From: Delphinapterus leucas
Lineage: Eukaryota; Chordata; Mammalia; Artiodactyla; Monodontidae
Direction of reading: 5' to 3'
DNA: 64,000 nucleotides
Assembly: GCF_002288925.2 (NCBI RefSeq)
Contig: NW_022098069.1
Location: 80,362,608-80,426,607, forward strand
Positions within the stretch are counted from its first letter, which is position 1; each line of letters opens with the position of its first letter. This document shows, piece by piece, positions 24,029-35,670 of this stretch. The translations under genes and the position numbers were made by a program. The notes under the pieces are model-generated. The model did no database searches. It worked only from the letters and a program-made list of their open reading frames with translations, and was not told the origin of the DNA.

Positions 24029-24323
24029 CATATTTATCTTTTTTAATTGAAGTATAGTTGACTTACAATAATATATTAGCAGCAAGTATACAACAGTGAT
24101 TTGATATTTTTATAGATTATACTCCATATAAAGTTATTTTAAAATATTGGCTATATTCCCTGTGTTGTACATTATATCCTTGTAACATCTTTATTTTATA
24201 CTCAGTAGTTTTTACCTCTTAATCCCTTTCCCCTATCTTGTTCCTCTCTCCACCCCTTTCCTCTCTAGTGGTCACTAGTTTGTTCTATGCATCTCTAAGT
24301 CTGTTTTGCTATATTTGTTCTTT

Positions 24324-24636
24324 GGGGGTTTTTTTGGTTTTTTTTTAAGATGTTGGGGGTAGGAGTTTATTAATTAATTAATTAATTTTTGCTGTGTTGG
24401 GTCTTCATTTCTGTGTGAGGGCTTTCTCTAATTGTGGCAAGTGTTTGACACTCTTCATCATGGTGCGCGGGCCTCTCACTATCGCGGAACACAGGCTCCA
24501 GACGCGCAGGCTTAGCAGTTGTGGCTCACGGGCCTAGTTGCTCCGCAGCATGTGGGATCCTCCCAGACCAGGGCTCGAACCCGTGTCCCCCGCATTAGCA
24601 GGCAGATTCTCAACCACTCTGCCACCAGGGAAGCCC
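24324..24636 (-). mobile_element. CHR-type SINE, long form, nested in L1 no. 3
   Basis: Minus-strand SINE with a T-rich tail containing a TTAA run (24369-24388), the body 'gctgtgttgggtcttcattt' and 'ggcctctcactatcgcgg', and the head at right ending 'ccaccagggaagccc'. An 8-bp direct repeat tgttcttt flanks it at 24316-24323 and 24637-24644. Because it sits inside the L1 3'UTR, it must be younger than that L1. Confidence 0.92.
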
Positions 24637-24659
24637 TGTTCTTTAGCTTTATTTTTTAG

Positions 24660-25810
24660 ATTTCACATATAAGTGAACACATGCAGAATTTGTCTTTCTC
24701 TATCCAGATTATTTCACTAAGCATAATGGACTTCTAGGTCCATTTAAATGGCAAAATTTCGTTCTTTTTATGACTAATATTCCATTGTATTATGTATACC
24801 AATTCTTCTGAACCAATTTACCTGTTGATGGACAATTAGGTTGCTTCCATATCTTGGCTATTATAAATAATGTTGCTATGAACAATGGGGTGCATATATT
24901 TTTTGAATTAATGTTTTCATTTATTTTGGATATATACCCAGGAGTGGAATTGCAGGATCACAGGAACCTCCATGCTCTTTTCCATAACCTCTGTACCAGT
25001 TTACATTCCCACCAACAGTGTATAAGGTTCCCTTTTCTCCACATCCTCACCAACATTTGTTATTTGTGTTTCTTTCGATGGTAGCCATTCTGATAGGTGT
25101 GAGGTGATATCTCATTGTGGTTTTGCTTTGCATTTCCCTGAGGATTAGTAATGTTGAGCATCTTTTCATGTGTGTGTTTTTTAAAATTTTTTCATTGACC
25201 CATTGGTCTTTTAGTAGTAAGTTGTTTAGTCTACACGTATTTGTGTCTTTTCCAGTTTTCTCCCAGTAATTGATTTCTAGTTTCATACTGTTGTGGTCTG
25301 AAAAGATGTTTTATGTAATTTCAATCTTCTTAATTTACTGAGACTTGTTTTATGGCCTAGGATGTGATTTCTTCTGGAGAAAGTTCCATGTGCACTTGAA
25401 AAGAACATATATTCTGCTGTTTTGGGAAGGAATATCCTGTGGATATCTATTAAGTCCATCTGGTCTAATGTGACATTTAAGGCCACTGTTTCCTTACTGA
25501 TTTTCTGTCTGGATGATCTATTCATTGAAGGAAATGGGGTGTTAAAGTCCTATACTATTATTGTATTACCGTCAATTTCTCACTTTATATCTGTTAGTAC
25601 TTGCTTTGTATATTTAGGTGCTCTTACATTAGCTGCATGTTTTCAGTTTGTGTCTTTAGCTTTGAAGTAAGTCTCTTGTAGTCAGCATATATATGGGCCT
25701 TTGTATTTAAAATTTTTTTATCCAACAACAGAAAAAGACCCATATATATGCTGACTACAAAAGACTTACTTTTGTTTGGAGCATTTAGTTCACTGACATT
25801 GTATGTAATT
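24660..25810 (-). pseudogene. L1 no. 3 ORF2, reverse transcriptase deleted
   Basis: Sense order: endonuclease from about 25810, with the motif that should read SRIDHILGHK given as SRRNHILGHK (within 25525-25283), so a catalytic aspartate is lost. An open frame at 25286-25047 then joins endonuclease-downstream sequence ([16 protein letters not shown]) directly to C-terminal sequence ([17 protein letters not shown]). The fingers, palm and thumb between them, roughly 2.4 kb by comparison with the other copies, are gone. The C-terminal part to about 24660 is decayed. A palindrome disrupts the endonuclease start at 25666-25770. Confidence 0.88.
25666..25770. repeat. Imperfect palindrome inside L1 no. 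3
   Basis: Left arm 25666-25702 and right arm 25734-25770 are reverse complements at 35 of 37 positions, with a 31-base spacer. The left arm is normal L1 sequence; the right arm replaces the L1 sequence expected there. Confidence 0.92.
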
Positions 25811-26239
25811 GTTACTTGTCTTCTGGCTGTTTTTGTAGTTCTTCTCTGTTGTTTTCTTCTTTTAGTCTCTTCCCTTGTGGTTTGATGATTTTTTTAGTGT
25901 TGTGTTTGGGTTCCTTTCCTTTTTTAAAAAAAATATATTGTAGGTTTTTGATTTGTGTTTACCATGAAGTTCATATATACTGACAAATAACTTATCAACT
26001 TGTTTTAAACTGATAGTCATTTAAGTTCAAACTCATCCTAAAAGATCTACACTTTTCACTCCCCCCATGTTCTGTTTTTATATCATATTTTACATCTTTA
26101 AATCTATCCTTTTACTCTTTATTGAAATTACAGTTGATTTTACATTTTTTTGTCTTTAACCTTTATACTAGCTTATTTAAGTGGCTGATTCACTGCCTTC
26201 ACTAAATATTTGCCTTTATAAGAGTGATTTTTCTCCCTC

Positions 26240-27170
26240 CATATATTTTCTTGTTTCTTGAAATAGCTTTTCTTTTTCACTTAAAGAAGACCCTTTAACA
26301 TTTTTTGTAAGGTCAGTTCAGTGGTAAAGAACATTTAGTTCTTGCTTGTCTGGGAAATTTGCTCTCTCCTTCAATTCTGAATGATAACCTTGCTGGGTAG
26401 AGTATACTAGGTTGTAGGTTTTTTGTTTTTTTTTTTTCTTTTAGCACTTTAAATACATTATACATTGTGCCACTCCCTTCTGGCCTGCAAAGTTTCTGCT
26501 GAAAAATCAGCTGATAGCCTTATGCAGTTTCCTTGTATGTGACTCATTGTTTTTCTCTTGCTGCCTTTCAAATTCTCTCTTTAAATTTTGCCATTTTAAT
26601 TATATATCTTGGTACGGATATTTTGGGTTTATCTTGTTTGGAAATCTCTGTGCTTCCTGGACTTGGATATCTGTTTCCTTCTTTAGGTTAGGGAAGTTTT
26701 CAGCCACAACTTCATCTAATACATTTTCTGTCCCTTTCTTTCTCTCGTCTCCTTCTGTGACCCCTATGATGTGAATGTTAGTACACCTGATGTTGTACCA
26801 GAGGTCTCTTAAACTATCTTCATTTTAAAAAATGTGTTTTTCTTTTTGCTGTTCTGATTGGGTGATTTCCACTATTCTATCTTCCATGTCACTTATACAT
26901 TTTTCTGTATCAATCTGCTGTTAATTCCTTCCAGTGTATTTTTCATTGCAGTTATTGTGTTCTTCAGCTCCAGTTGGTTCTTTTTTATATTTTCTAGTTC
27001 TTTTTTAAAGTTCTCACTTTGTTCCTCTATTCTTTTCCTGAGTTCTGTAAGCATTTTTATTACTGTTTCTTTGAACTTTTTATCAGGTAAATTATTTATC
27101 TTCATTTCATCAGTTGTTTCTTTTTTTTCTGGGGTTTTATCTTGCTCTTTCATTTGAAACATATTCCTCT
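26240..27170 (-). pseudogene. L1 no. 3 ORF1, broken
   Basis: The N-terminal part is open at 27162-26893 (MFQMKEQDKTPEKK...) and ends in a stop inside the coiled coil. The sequence between 26880 and 26240 still resembles ORF1 RNA-binding and C-terminal regions on the minus strand but has several interruptions. The N-terminal residues differ from L1 no. 2, which supports a different and older subfamily. The 99-codon plus-strand frame at 26858-27157 is its antisense shadow. Confidence 0.85.
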
Positions 27171-28420
27171 GTCTTCACATTTTCTTTTACTTTCTCTGTC
27201 TCTGTGAAAGTAGGCAAAGCGGTTACCTATCCCACTCTTGAAGGCACGTCATTGTGTGGGAGCATGCCTATGCAGTCTGTATGTGCCTGATGGCTTTTGT
27301 GGGAGAGCTGGATCCGATGTGAGCCCTGGCCAGCTGCCCCTTAGTGGAAGGTAGTGCTGGTGTCATAGGGATGAGACCCAGAGCCAGGTGCAAGCTGGGG
27401 CTTCTCCCAGACTCTGGAAATCTCCACCTTGGTTGGGGCATAGCCAGGGTTCAAGGAGCTGGAGCAGCACTTCTGAGCTGGCTTTACTTTTCCCCAGTGC
27501 AGCACATGTGTAATGGCAATGTTGGTCTTTGCCTTGGTCAGAGGTGGTGTTGTGGCCTGGGGGGTTGGAGTCACATTACTGAGCTGGCTCCACTTTTTCC
27601 CTGTTGCAACTATGTGCATGCAACCGTGGCAGTCGTCTCCACATTGGTCAGAGGTAGGGTTGGTGTCCTGAGGGTTTGGAGCTGCACTTCTGGGCTGGCT
27701 CTGCTTTTCCCCAGTGCATGTACATGATGGCAATGGTGATCTCAGATTTGGTTGGAGGCAGGGCCAAGGCCCAAGGGCTTTGAGCTGAACTTTTGAATTG
27801 GTCCCACCTTTTCCCAGTGTGATTGCAATGGTAGTCCTTAGCAAAGAGCAATCCTGGAACAGAATGGGCTGGAACAGGAGCTTGGTAAGGGCTGGGAACT
27901 GTGCTAGGGCAGTCCTGGCAGGTTGACCAAAGCAGAAGACAGTTTTCAATCTGCTGCCTCTATTCTGGAACTGGGATCAAGCAAGTCTGTGTGCATGCTC
28001 TTCAAGAGCAGAGTCCCAGTTTCTTACAGCCCTCTGGGAACCTCCACTGGTTTTCAAACCATCAAAGGGGACTCATCTTCCTGGTGCTGGACCCCAGGAC
28101 TGGGGTGCCTGATATAATGCTTGAACCCCTTGCTCCTTAGGGAGATCTCCAAGCCGGTGATATCCCACTCTTCTTCTGGGTCACCTGCTAAGGGTGCAGG
28201 TCTGGACTAGATCACTTTTCCTCCCCTCCTCCAAGACGCTGCGTGATTCTTTTCTTTTTAAATTTTTTTACAGCTTTGGTTGTAGAAGAGCCATGCTGTC
28301 AGTTGTCAGGTCATTCTCAGCAAGAATTGCTTTATATGTAGCTGTAGTTTCCATGTGTTCTTGGGAGGAGGTGAGCTCAGGGTCTTCCTACTCCCCATGT
28401 TGATCCCGCTTCTGTTACTC
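27171..28420 (-). promoter_or_regulatory. L1 no. 3 5'UTR
   Basis: The leader of the minus-strand L1 extends from a start near 28420 to ORF1. It is moderately GC-rich, with few recognisable host motifs, and contains four tandem ~105-bp units (27429-27850). A 202-codon open frame on the L1 sense strand (27949-27341) crosses it. It does not resemble any protein I know and partly repeats itself because of the units. Confidence 0.75.
27429..27850. repeat. Four tandem ~105-bp units in the L1 no. 3 5'UTR
   Basis: Units begin at 27429, 27534, 27644 and 27748, each with 'ttggttgg' or 'ttggtcagagg'. Each contains an 'agctg' or 'tgagctg' plus 'ctggct' block, a 'ttttcccagtg'-like block, and an 'atggcaatg'- or 'ccgtggcag'-like end. 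Lengths are about 105, 110, 104 and 100 bases. Divergence is clear but the order of phrases is the same in each. Confidence 0.8.
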
Positions 28421-28429
28421 TAAAGTTTC

Positions 28430-31369
28430 TTTTTTTAAAGAGGACAATAATCAGCTGCTCTATTTATGTGTCTCAAAATTTCTAAAAGAATTGCAGCTGA
28501 AGAGTTTTGTCATTCAAATTGAAATAATTTTGTTGAATAGTTCTATGGTCAGGATCTGCCTAAATAAAGACAATGAGATCATATTACTTGTAAATTAATG
28601 ACGTTCAACACAATAAACATGAGCCTTCTAGCCCAAAGCAAGTGAGAAAGGTAAACGATTTTATGAACAAATAAAGCTTAATGAGCATTGTGTCTCACTG
28701 AATGGTGTCTTTCTCATTTCAAATTTTGATATGGAATTACATGTGAAGAAAAAACAATTATTTAATCAAGTTGCATTCTCAAATGTGGGTACTACTAAAG
28801 TCTGAATTACTAAGTATGAACAATGCTGTGAGTGATTTGAAAATGCTAATGAGTCTCATCTGTTTTGTCATGTTTACAAAATTGAAAGTAAGCTAAATTA
28901 ATCTTACTTTTTAGTCAACTATAAACTCACATATCAAAAAAACAATGTTATCCATTAATTCAAAACATCACTGTAATACAGGATTTTCTGAGTGTTATTT
29001 ATCTATCTCCTACAAAGCTAGGATAATTCAAGAATGAACAAAGAAATCTTTCGGTTGATTCCATCTTGGTTTTACACTTGGTGTAAAAAGATCCCAAAGA
29101 TTCCAAAAGGATCCAAAATATACAAAAGTTTCAAAGTGCTCACATGTTGGGCAATTATAGTGCTCAAGCTCAATAAGCAGAATTGTGCCTAGAAATGGTT
29201 TTTCTACTTTTTGTACCTCATACTCATTTCATTTAATCAGTTGAAGGGAGCATATTAAGTTTAAGAAATATACTTAGAATAAAAATAGCTCAAGAAAGTT
29301 AATTCATCATGATAGTACTAGAGGTATACTATAAGTGCTTAAAAGAAGATATTTTAATATCATTTATAGCTGGAATTCAGTTAATGAAAATGGAAAACTA
29401 TGTTCTCATATTGTAGTTACAGAACAATGTTTTCCAAAATAAAAAATAATTTGAAAGCTTTAATTCTAAAGTTTCAAAAATGTGTTAGCATGTATCCCTG
29501 AAAAGTTGTCATATATAGTAGGTTGTAAATGACAAGAGAGTTAATGTGACGAATAGTGCTACAGATGCAGAAATAATTGTTTTGAATTGTTTTGAATGTT
29601 GAGAAGTCAAAAGACAAAGAGGATAATATATTAAAATAATTTTAAAAAAATCTAATGAAGAATGACAAATACTTTTGGAAAGCAGTTAGCGGAGAGTATC
29701 TATGTCACTTGACTATTAGAAATTCTGTTCAATATCTGAGATTAAGCACTAAGATACAAGAGCTGGATTGGACTGTGACATCTAAAATCTTGAATTCCAC
29801 TTCATGTAAGAAACCTAATCATGATTCATTGAAGAATGTGCATCATTTATGGAGCAGATTACTTGATATTCAGATATTATTGTTCTCATATCTCAGCATC
29901 TGGAGGAAAACCAACTGGATATCATCTTTATACGAAAAATCCAAATACTAGTTTACAATTACAAACATAATTGTATGAAAAATATCTGTAAGCTTCTTAA
30001 GAATTGTTTGGCAAAGGGGAAAAAAAGATTCAAATTAATAAAGTAAAGCAGTGCTATTTAGAATATGTTAATTAACAATGCATGTGACCTGTGCAAGCAA
30101 ATGATCTGTTGAATGTTGTAAAAGATACTTTCCCAAGCTACATTAATATGGCTTAATGCCTTTTCCAGAGAATCACATTTTAGGTAATATGAATATGTCT
30201 TGAAGTAAGAGACATTAAGATATAGCCTCTATTTTAATGGGGATAAGAAACATATGTTGAAACAAGCTCATATTGGGACTAAATGATCTAAAAATAATTT
30301 ATATTAATTTGCTCAGTCTATACTTATAGTATCCATACTTTTACTCTGAGAACTGGCACACTGAGATAGACACCAGTGAACCCATGCCAGCCCCATTTTC
30401 CATGAGAAACCAAGTTAAACTCACACACAATATTATCTACTATCCTAACAATTATGTTGCCCAAAGGTAAGAGCTGGACATTAACTTCTAAAATTATAGG
30501 TTGGAGACTTTCCTCAATATTTTATTCCACAGCTTTCCAGTGAAGAAATTTGAGACCAAGTAGAAAGCACAGTCAGTTAATGTAGGATATTGTTAAAATC
30601 TGTCAGTGGAATATGGCTCCCAATGAACACTAGTTGGAATCAGTGAACAATCTAAGTGGACAAGTATTACAAGAATAAAGGAACCAGCCATTAGGTAGCA
30701 TTTTGGCTGTTTTAGGCTATTTTAACAGAAATTCAGAGTTTCAGACCTTGTTTAAAGGACAAGACTCTCCATTGACAAAGTGAGGAAACAGTTACAGGAG
30801 TCAGAGAAAAAAAATCAGAAGGTTAATGAAGGAATGAAACCATCCATGATAGTCTATTTGGCCCAGAAATGATGGAAACGGAGATCAACATCAGTTGATT
30901 AATGCAGGATAGATTTGGGGTTTTAAGGGATCATACAGAAACAAACAGTTGCTGCCCTTCTGGAAACATGACTAAGTGTTATTCATATCCTAGTCCTTTT
31001 ATTAGTGGAGTAGGGAAATTAGAAATTAGAAAACATGCTTCAAGTGGATTAATCTACACACCATTCAAAAGTTATTGTTATGACTATAGAAGAGAAAACC
31101 TTAAATGGTACAGGATAGGTAACATTCTTGAGAGAACAGTTCTAATGTGAATCAAGTTTTGCTTTATTTCCAAGACGGTGACCTTAACTACTGTACTACA
31201 CTGCCTTTCTAAAATGAGCCTTTCAAGATGGGAGGTTTGAGAATAGATGCTCATCCCCTGGAAGAGATAGGACCAACCAAATGGACAGGGGAAAAGGGAG
31301 CAATCAATCTCCCTTGCCTTGGGGCAGAGAGAGGCTCTGCTCACTTCTCTCCCCACATGTTTTAGTGCT
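28430..31369. other. Unannotated sequence, no repeat recognised
   Basis: About 2.9 kb of AT-rich DNA without a named repeat or gene. The longest frame (29655-29951, 98 codons) matches nothing I know, and I see no splice-site context or codon pattern to support it. A short tandem repeat of 'attgttttga' lies near 29577-29596. Confidence 0.6.
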
Positions 31370-31760
31370 CTCTGCTTGTTTTATTAAGATAAACTAAAAT
31401 AAAGATAAGAAAGAGAGAAGAAGATAATAAAAAATATAAAACTACAATGAAAAATAGATAACATAAAAAGGAAATAATTAAAACAAAGCCTAAAGGTGAT
31501 AAGAAGAAACTAGGTAAATAAGTAATATAAGAACAAAGTAAACATGAGATAAAAGTCTTAACAAAAGAGTGAGAAAAGATGAATCAACTAAGAACAATTA
31601 ACTGTGAGATTATAAAAACAAAAGGACTAAAAGATTAAAAGGAAAAGATAAATATGCAAAAAAATTTTAATGAATTCAAATAATAAGAGGAGAATAAACT
31701 AGGGCATAAAATGCTAACTAGAATAAAAGAAAGAAAATAGTACTACAAGTTCTAAAGTGC
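31370..31760. repeat. A-rich purine tract
   Basis: About 390 bases dominated by A, with frequent 'aaaag', 'agata' and 'taaaa' words and few C. It resembles the A-rich zone of the L1 no. 1 5'UTR in composition but I cannot align it. It may be an old L1 leader fragment or simple low-complexity DNA. Confidence 0.7.
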
Positions 31761-34700
31761 AATACATTTGTGTGGTTAGAGCTAAAATTACCGAACATGC
31801 TAAGTGGACACCATTCAAAATTGTGCTCTTGACACTGAGGGGCCTGGCAGTGTCCTCTTGGCTTGAAATCCTCTGTGAAATCTGCAAAGAGATCCTAACC
31901 ATTCCTTTCTTCTCTGACCTTACTCTCCAGCCCAATATGTGCGCAGAGATGCTGATCATCCCTCAAACTGCTTCTGCAGAACTTCCTGCTGGGTACCCAC
32001 AGGCACACAAATCCTTGTTTCCCTTGGGATCTTCTTTTTCGGCAGAGAGCTAGTCTTTTGCCACGAGAAGTTAGCAGAATGTCACTGAAAAGTTTATCAG
32101 AGAAACTGAAATGCTGCTCCCCATAGCTACAAAACGTTCAAAATGGGCTGGTCTTTTGGTAAGTTCTATTAATAATTCTAGTTGTTGCATCAATCATTTT
32201 CAGAAAACATGGCCTGTGAATTCATGCCCTTCCACATGTTGTATCTTACACAGAAGAAAAATAAATATAGTATGGTAGGATAATATGGTAATGTGTTAAC
32301 TGAAGCATTCTTTTCTCCAACACCACCCATCTGTCTATCACTTTTCATTTTTGTCAGGAAGCATGAGCCAATGGAAGCTGTTGGAGAGGGACCTGAGGAC
32401 ATATGTGAGAAACAGTTAACTTCTGGGTAGAAAAAGCTGTGGATCTAGATTTAAGTCTGATATATTTAAGAAATAAACCAAATAGTGAAAACTCTTACTA
32501 TAATTGCTGCTCTCTCTTTTCCTAAATGCATTAAGACCCACAGAGCTACGAATAACAAAGACTTGGGAAATCAAAGAAAAAGGACCATTTCATATTACAG
32601 GGGACACTTCACCCTTCTCCCACTTCCTGGAAATAGGTTCTGGGGAGAAAGTTTATTCCACTTTTATTTTTAAGGAACTACAGTAGTCAGAGCCCATGCC
32701 TCAGACACTAGGTGAAGTTCAGGAAACAAGCAAGATTAATAAAGAAGACTCTTGCTGTCATTAGGTGGTAGTTGTAGAGTAGAATAGTGGTGTTTATGTG
32801 TAGACACAAGAGGACTGGAGACATTTTCCTACCTCTCAGGAATTGTGACCTGGTATGGCATCAGAACGGCCCAAAGAGCAGGTCAGCAAGCGTCCTCATG
32901 TCAAATTCCACATATTTTGTTCGAACAATACCTGTAGGATGTGAATAAAAACAGAGTTACATTTCAGAAAGGCACACCAGGGACCAGATTAAGAAACAAG
33001 TCAATGCCACAGATTGACTGTTGAGCCGTTCACTGCGTCACCCAGCGTCACTGGGCACAGGAGCAGATAAGTTGACTTTAGTGTGGAGTGAAGACAAGCC
33101 TCTGGCATGGGAAACATCTCCTCCTTCCCCCAAATACCATGCTTTAAATTAAGTTCTACAAGATATTCCAGAGTTTTGTGGAACATCAAAGATAATTAGA
33201 TTGTAATAGTACTGAATACTCCAGTTAAAGATACTCCTGGTGTTTTTTGCCTGCCTAGAAACAGAATGGATTTATCACATCCCTGTTTGGACTTGCTATC
33301 TTGCAACATGAATTTTGTTCTTCTGTCTTATCTATACGTCTGCTATCTTCTTCTTCATTTCTTTACCTTTACTTCCCTTGGATATGTATGTAGATTCTGA
33401 AGCAGGAAAGGAAGATAAGGAAGATGAGATATGGGAGAAAAATCATTAAAACACCATTTAGGGAAATCTGAATGAAAAATATCAACTATTACCTAATCAG
33501 ACTAGTCTAAAAGACATGAAGTTGTATTTGTAATAATTCCATCTACAGTCCTACTACATAATTCCCCACTGAAACATCCACAATAGCATTGGATAATGAA
33601 AGCACTCTATTTCAAGCACAAAATGTACATTATGTGTCATGTCTTATAAATTCTGCATTCTGCTCCATAATATATTTGTATTCTATAAAATATATAAATA
33701 TTTAAGTGCATAAAAGAAAAAATCAAAGAAAATATTTCTACTTGTGATAAATGGCTGCTAGGTTTTTATTTTATCTTCTAATTTTCAAAAATCCGATTAA
33801 AGAAGAGTGATTTCAGTAATTTATTTCTGGTTCTTGTGACAAATGTGGCATTCCATTAGGAAGTTGAATTGAGAAAGTGGGTCCCAGAAGGAACAAAAAG
33901 ACACCATTTTATGGCTCACAACCATGTAGCAATGCTACAAGCAACAAAAACTTGGTCTTTGCTTTAAGAAATCACCTCAAGAGATGATATCTGAATTTAT
34001 ACTCTCTTGCTAGGGTTATTGCTTGAGAAACACAAGGGCATGATTCATAAACCAACTGTTGATAGAATGTTCTCATTAATCCTCTAGATTGTGAATAAGA
34101 AGAGGTGAGTATAAAAGAAGATCCCCCCCCAAGGCTATTGTCATGAAATGGAGGGACCACATAATCAATGGTCATTCCAACATAATATATAACACAGAAG
34201 TGCCTCAAATCATTGAAAATATCCTACTGTGAGGTCATGTGGCTCCAACTTGCTTGCTCTGTGGTTCAAGGTACTACCGAACTCGCTTCACCTCCCAACA
34301 ACAACTAAAAACAAAATAATGGATTAACTACTTAGGCCAAAGAATTTGGGCTTTACTTACAGGATATAGCCGTACCCTGGGTACTGTTAGGCTCAAGGAC
34401 ATGCACATCCTTACCCAAGTGACTAATGGGACTTAACCCACATTGCTGATTTCCTTTTTAACACCTGATGTAAGCACCATTGGGATAATCAATCATATAC
34501 TCAATCCTTGTTTCAATACCATTTTTCACTTCGATGGTCTTTTTTTCTTTCACTTGTAAAATTTCTCTCACTGTAAAATCTGAAATCTTATTCCATGATT
34601 AAGAACCTAACCTGTATTCTCAAATATTTCTTCAAATATTCCCTCTTTCTCTCTAAAGTGGGGCATTTCCCACGAGGATATTTGCTCCCCCTTGCAGCTA

Positions 34701-35049
34701 TATTAAAAGAAGTTTTCTTCTTTCAGAACCCAAGTATCTCAGGATCAGGAGAAGTAAATGACTAATGCTGTTGACCATGTTTTCATGTACTTACTAGCCT
34801 TTTGTACAGCTACACTGATGCTTAAGTGAATGTCTTATGATCCAAAATGTATCGTGTTATTTTAAGTGCAAAAACCACATATTATTTTCTTTTTTGTATT
34901 TCTCAGTAGCTTGTAAAATGCTTTACTCTAATAAACAAAACATCCACTATCAAGTTCTTTTACAGTTTCATTATTTCTTAAATCTGTCCACAACCCTCCT
35001 TCTCTACTTCCATTAGCTTTGTCAATACTACCTTCATCTTTGGCCTTGT
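31761..35049. other. Unannotated sequence
   Basis: No gene or confidently named repeat. The C-containing part at 31757-32053 has a 98-codon plus-strand frame with no known match. A run of nine C lies at 34125-34133. Confidence 0.55.
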
Positions 35050-35670
35050 CTACTGTATCAGCCTGCTAATTGTCTCCCTCTGTCAATGTAGCTGTCTTAT
35101 AAATCATTCTTTAACATACAGCTAGTTGAATCTTGTCAATATTTAGTCTAATAATGGCATACTCTTCAAGAACTTCCCATTGCTTGTGGGATAAAACCTT
35201 TCACATGACCTGCAAGGCCTACTGGCCTGAAAAATGTCTTCTCCAGCCTCATAGGGAAGCTGGACCACTTGTCTCTGTATTTCATCACTCTCACTTTCCT
35301 TCCCTTCCTCTGGCTCACTACACTCTCTCCTTTGTATATGTGTTCCCTCTGCCTCAAATGGTCTCTTTCTACAACCTTTTTCTTAACAAATATACTGTAC
35401 AGCTATCCTTTAGACCTCAAATTAATCACCACTTACTCAAGAATGTCTTCTAAAATCTTGATCAGATTCCTCTTTGTTATGCCCTTGAAGAGCATCCTCT
35501 ATATCCACTTAGAGTACTTCTTCAATTTATCTCACCCTATTAGAACATAAGCCACCTGAGGGCAGGGGTTGCATCACTTTATCTCACTCACCATTATACT
35601 CTAGCATATAGCATAGGAAGTTCAAAATGGAACTATGCAATATACATATTTGAAGAAATTAGTGAAGGAA
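35050..35670 (+). mobile_element. LINE-2 (L2) fragment, 3' part
   Basis: Plus-strand L2 text: 'cttcccattgcttgtggg ataaaacc'-like codons, 'gacctgcaaggcctactgg', 'tctccagcctcatagg', then the 3'UTR 'ccacctgagggcaggggttg' and 'catatagcataggaagttca'. This is the usual order in L2. Open frames at 35133-35453 and 35269-35550 are remains of its ORF2 end or chance. Ancient and non-functional. Confidence 0.78.

Larger units (their letters stand above)
24029..28420 (-). mobile_element. LINE-1 no. 3, with internal deletion, full 5'UTR
   Basis: Minus-strand L1, older than nos. 1 and 2. In sense order: 5'UTR (28420-27171), ORF1 (about 27170-26240), ORF2 start and endonuclease (about 25810-25195), a deletion junction near 25172-25195, the C-terminal part of ORF2 (25170-24660), and the 3'UTR (24658-24029). 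A SINE interrupts the 3'UTR at 24324-24636. The whole reverse transcriptase is missing. A 9-bp repeat taaagtttc at 23791-23799 and 28421-28429 may be the target-site duplication; this is tentative. The subfamily differs from nos. 1 and 2. Confidence 0.92.

Noticed and set aside
29655..29951. 98-codon plus-strand frame in quiet sequence
   Set aside because: No recognisable domain, no splice or promoter context, and a length expected by chance in 64 kb.
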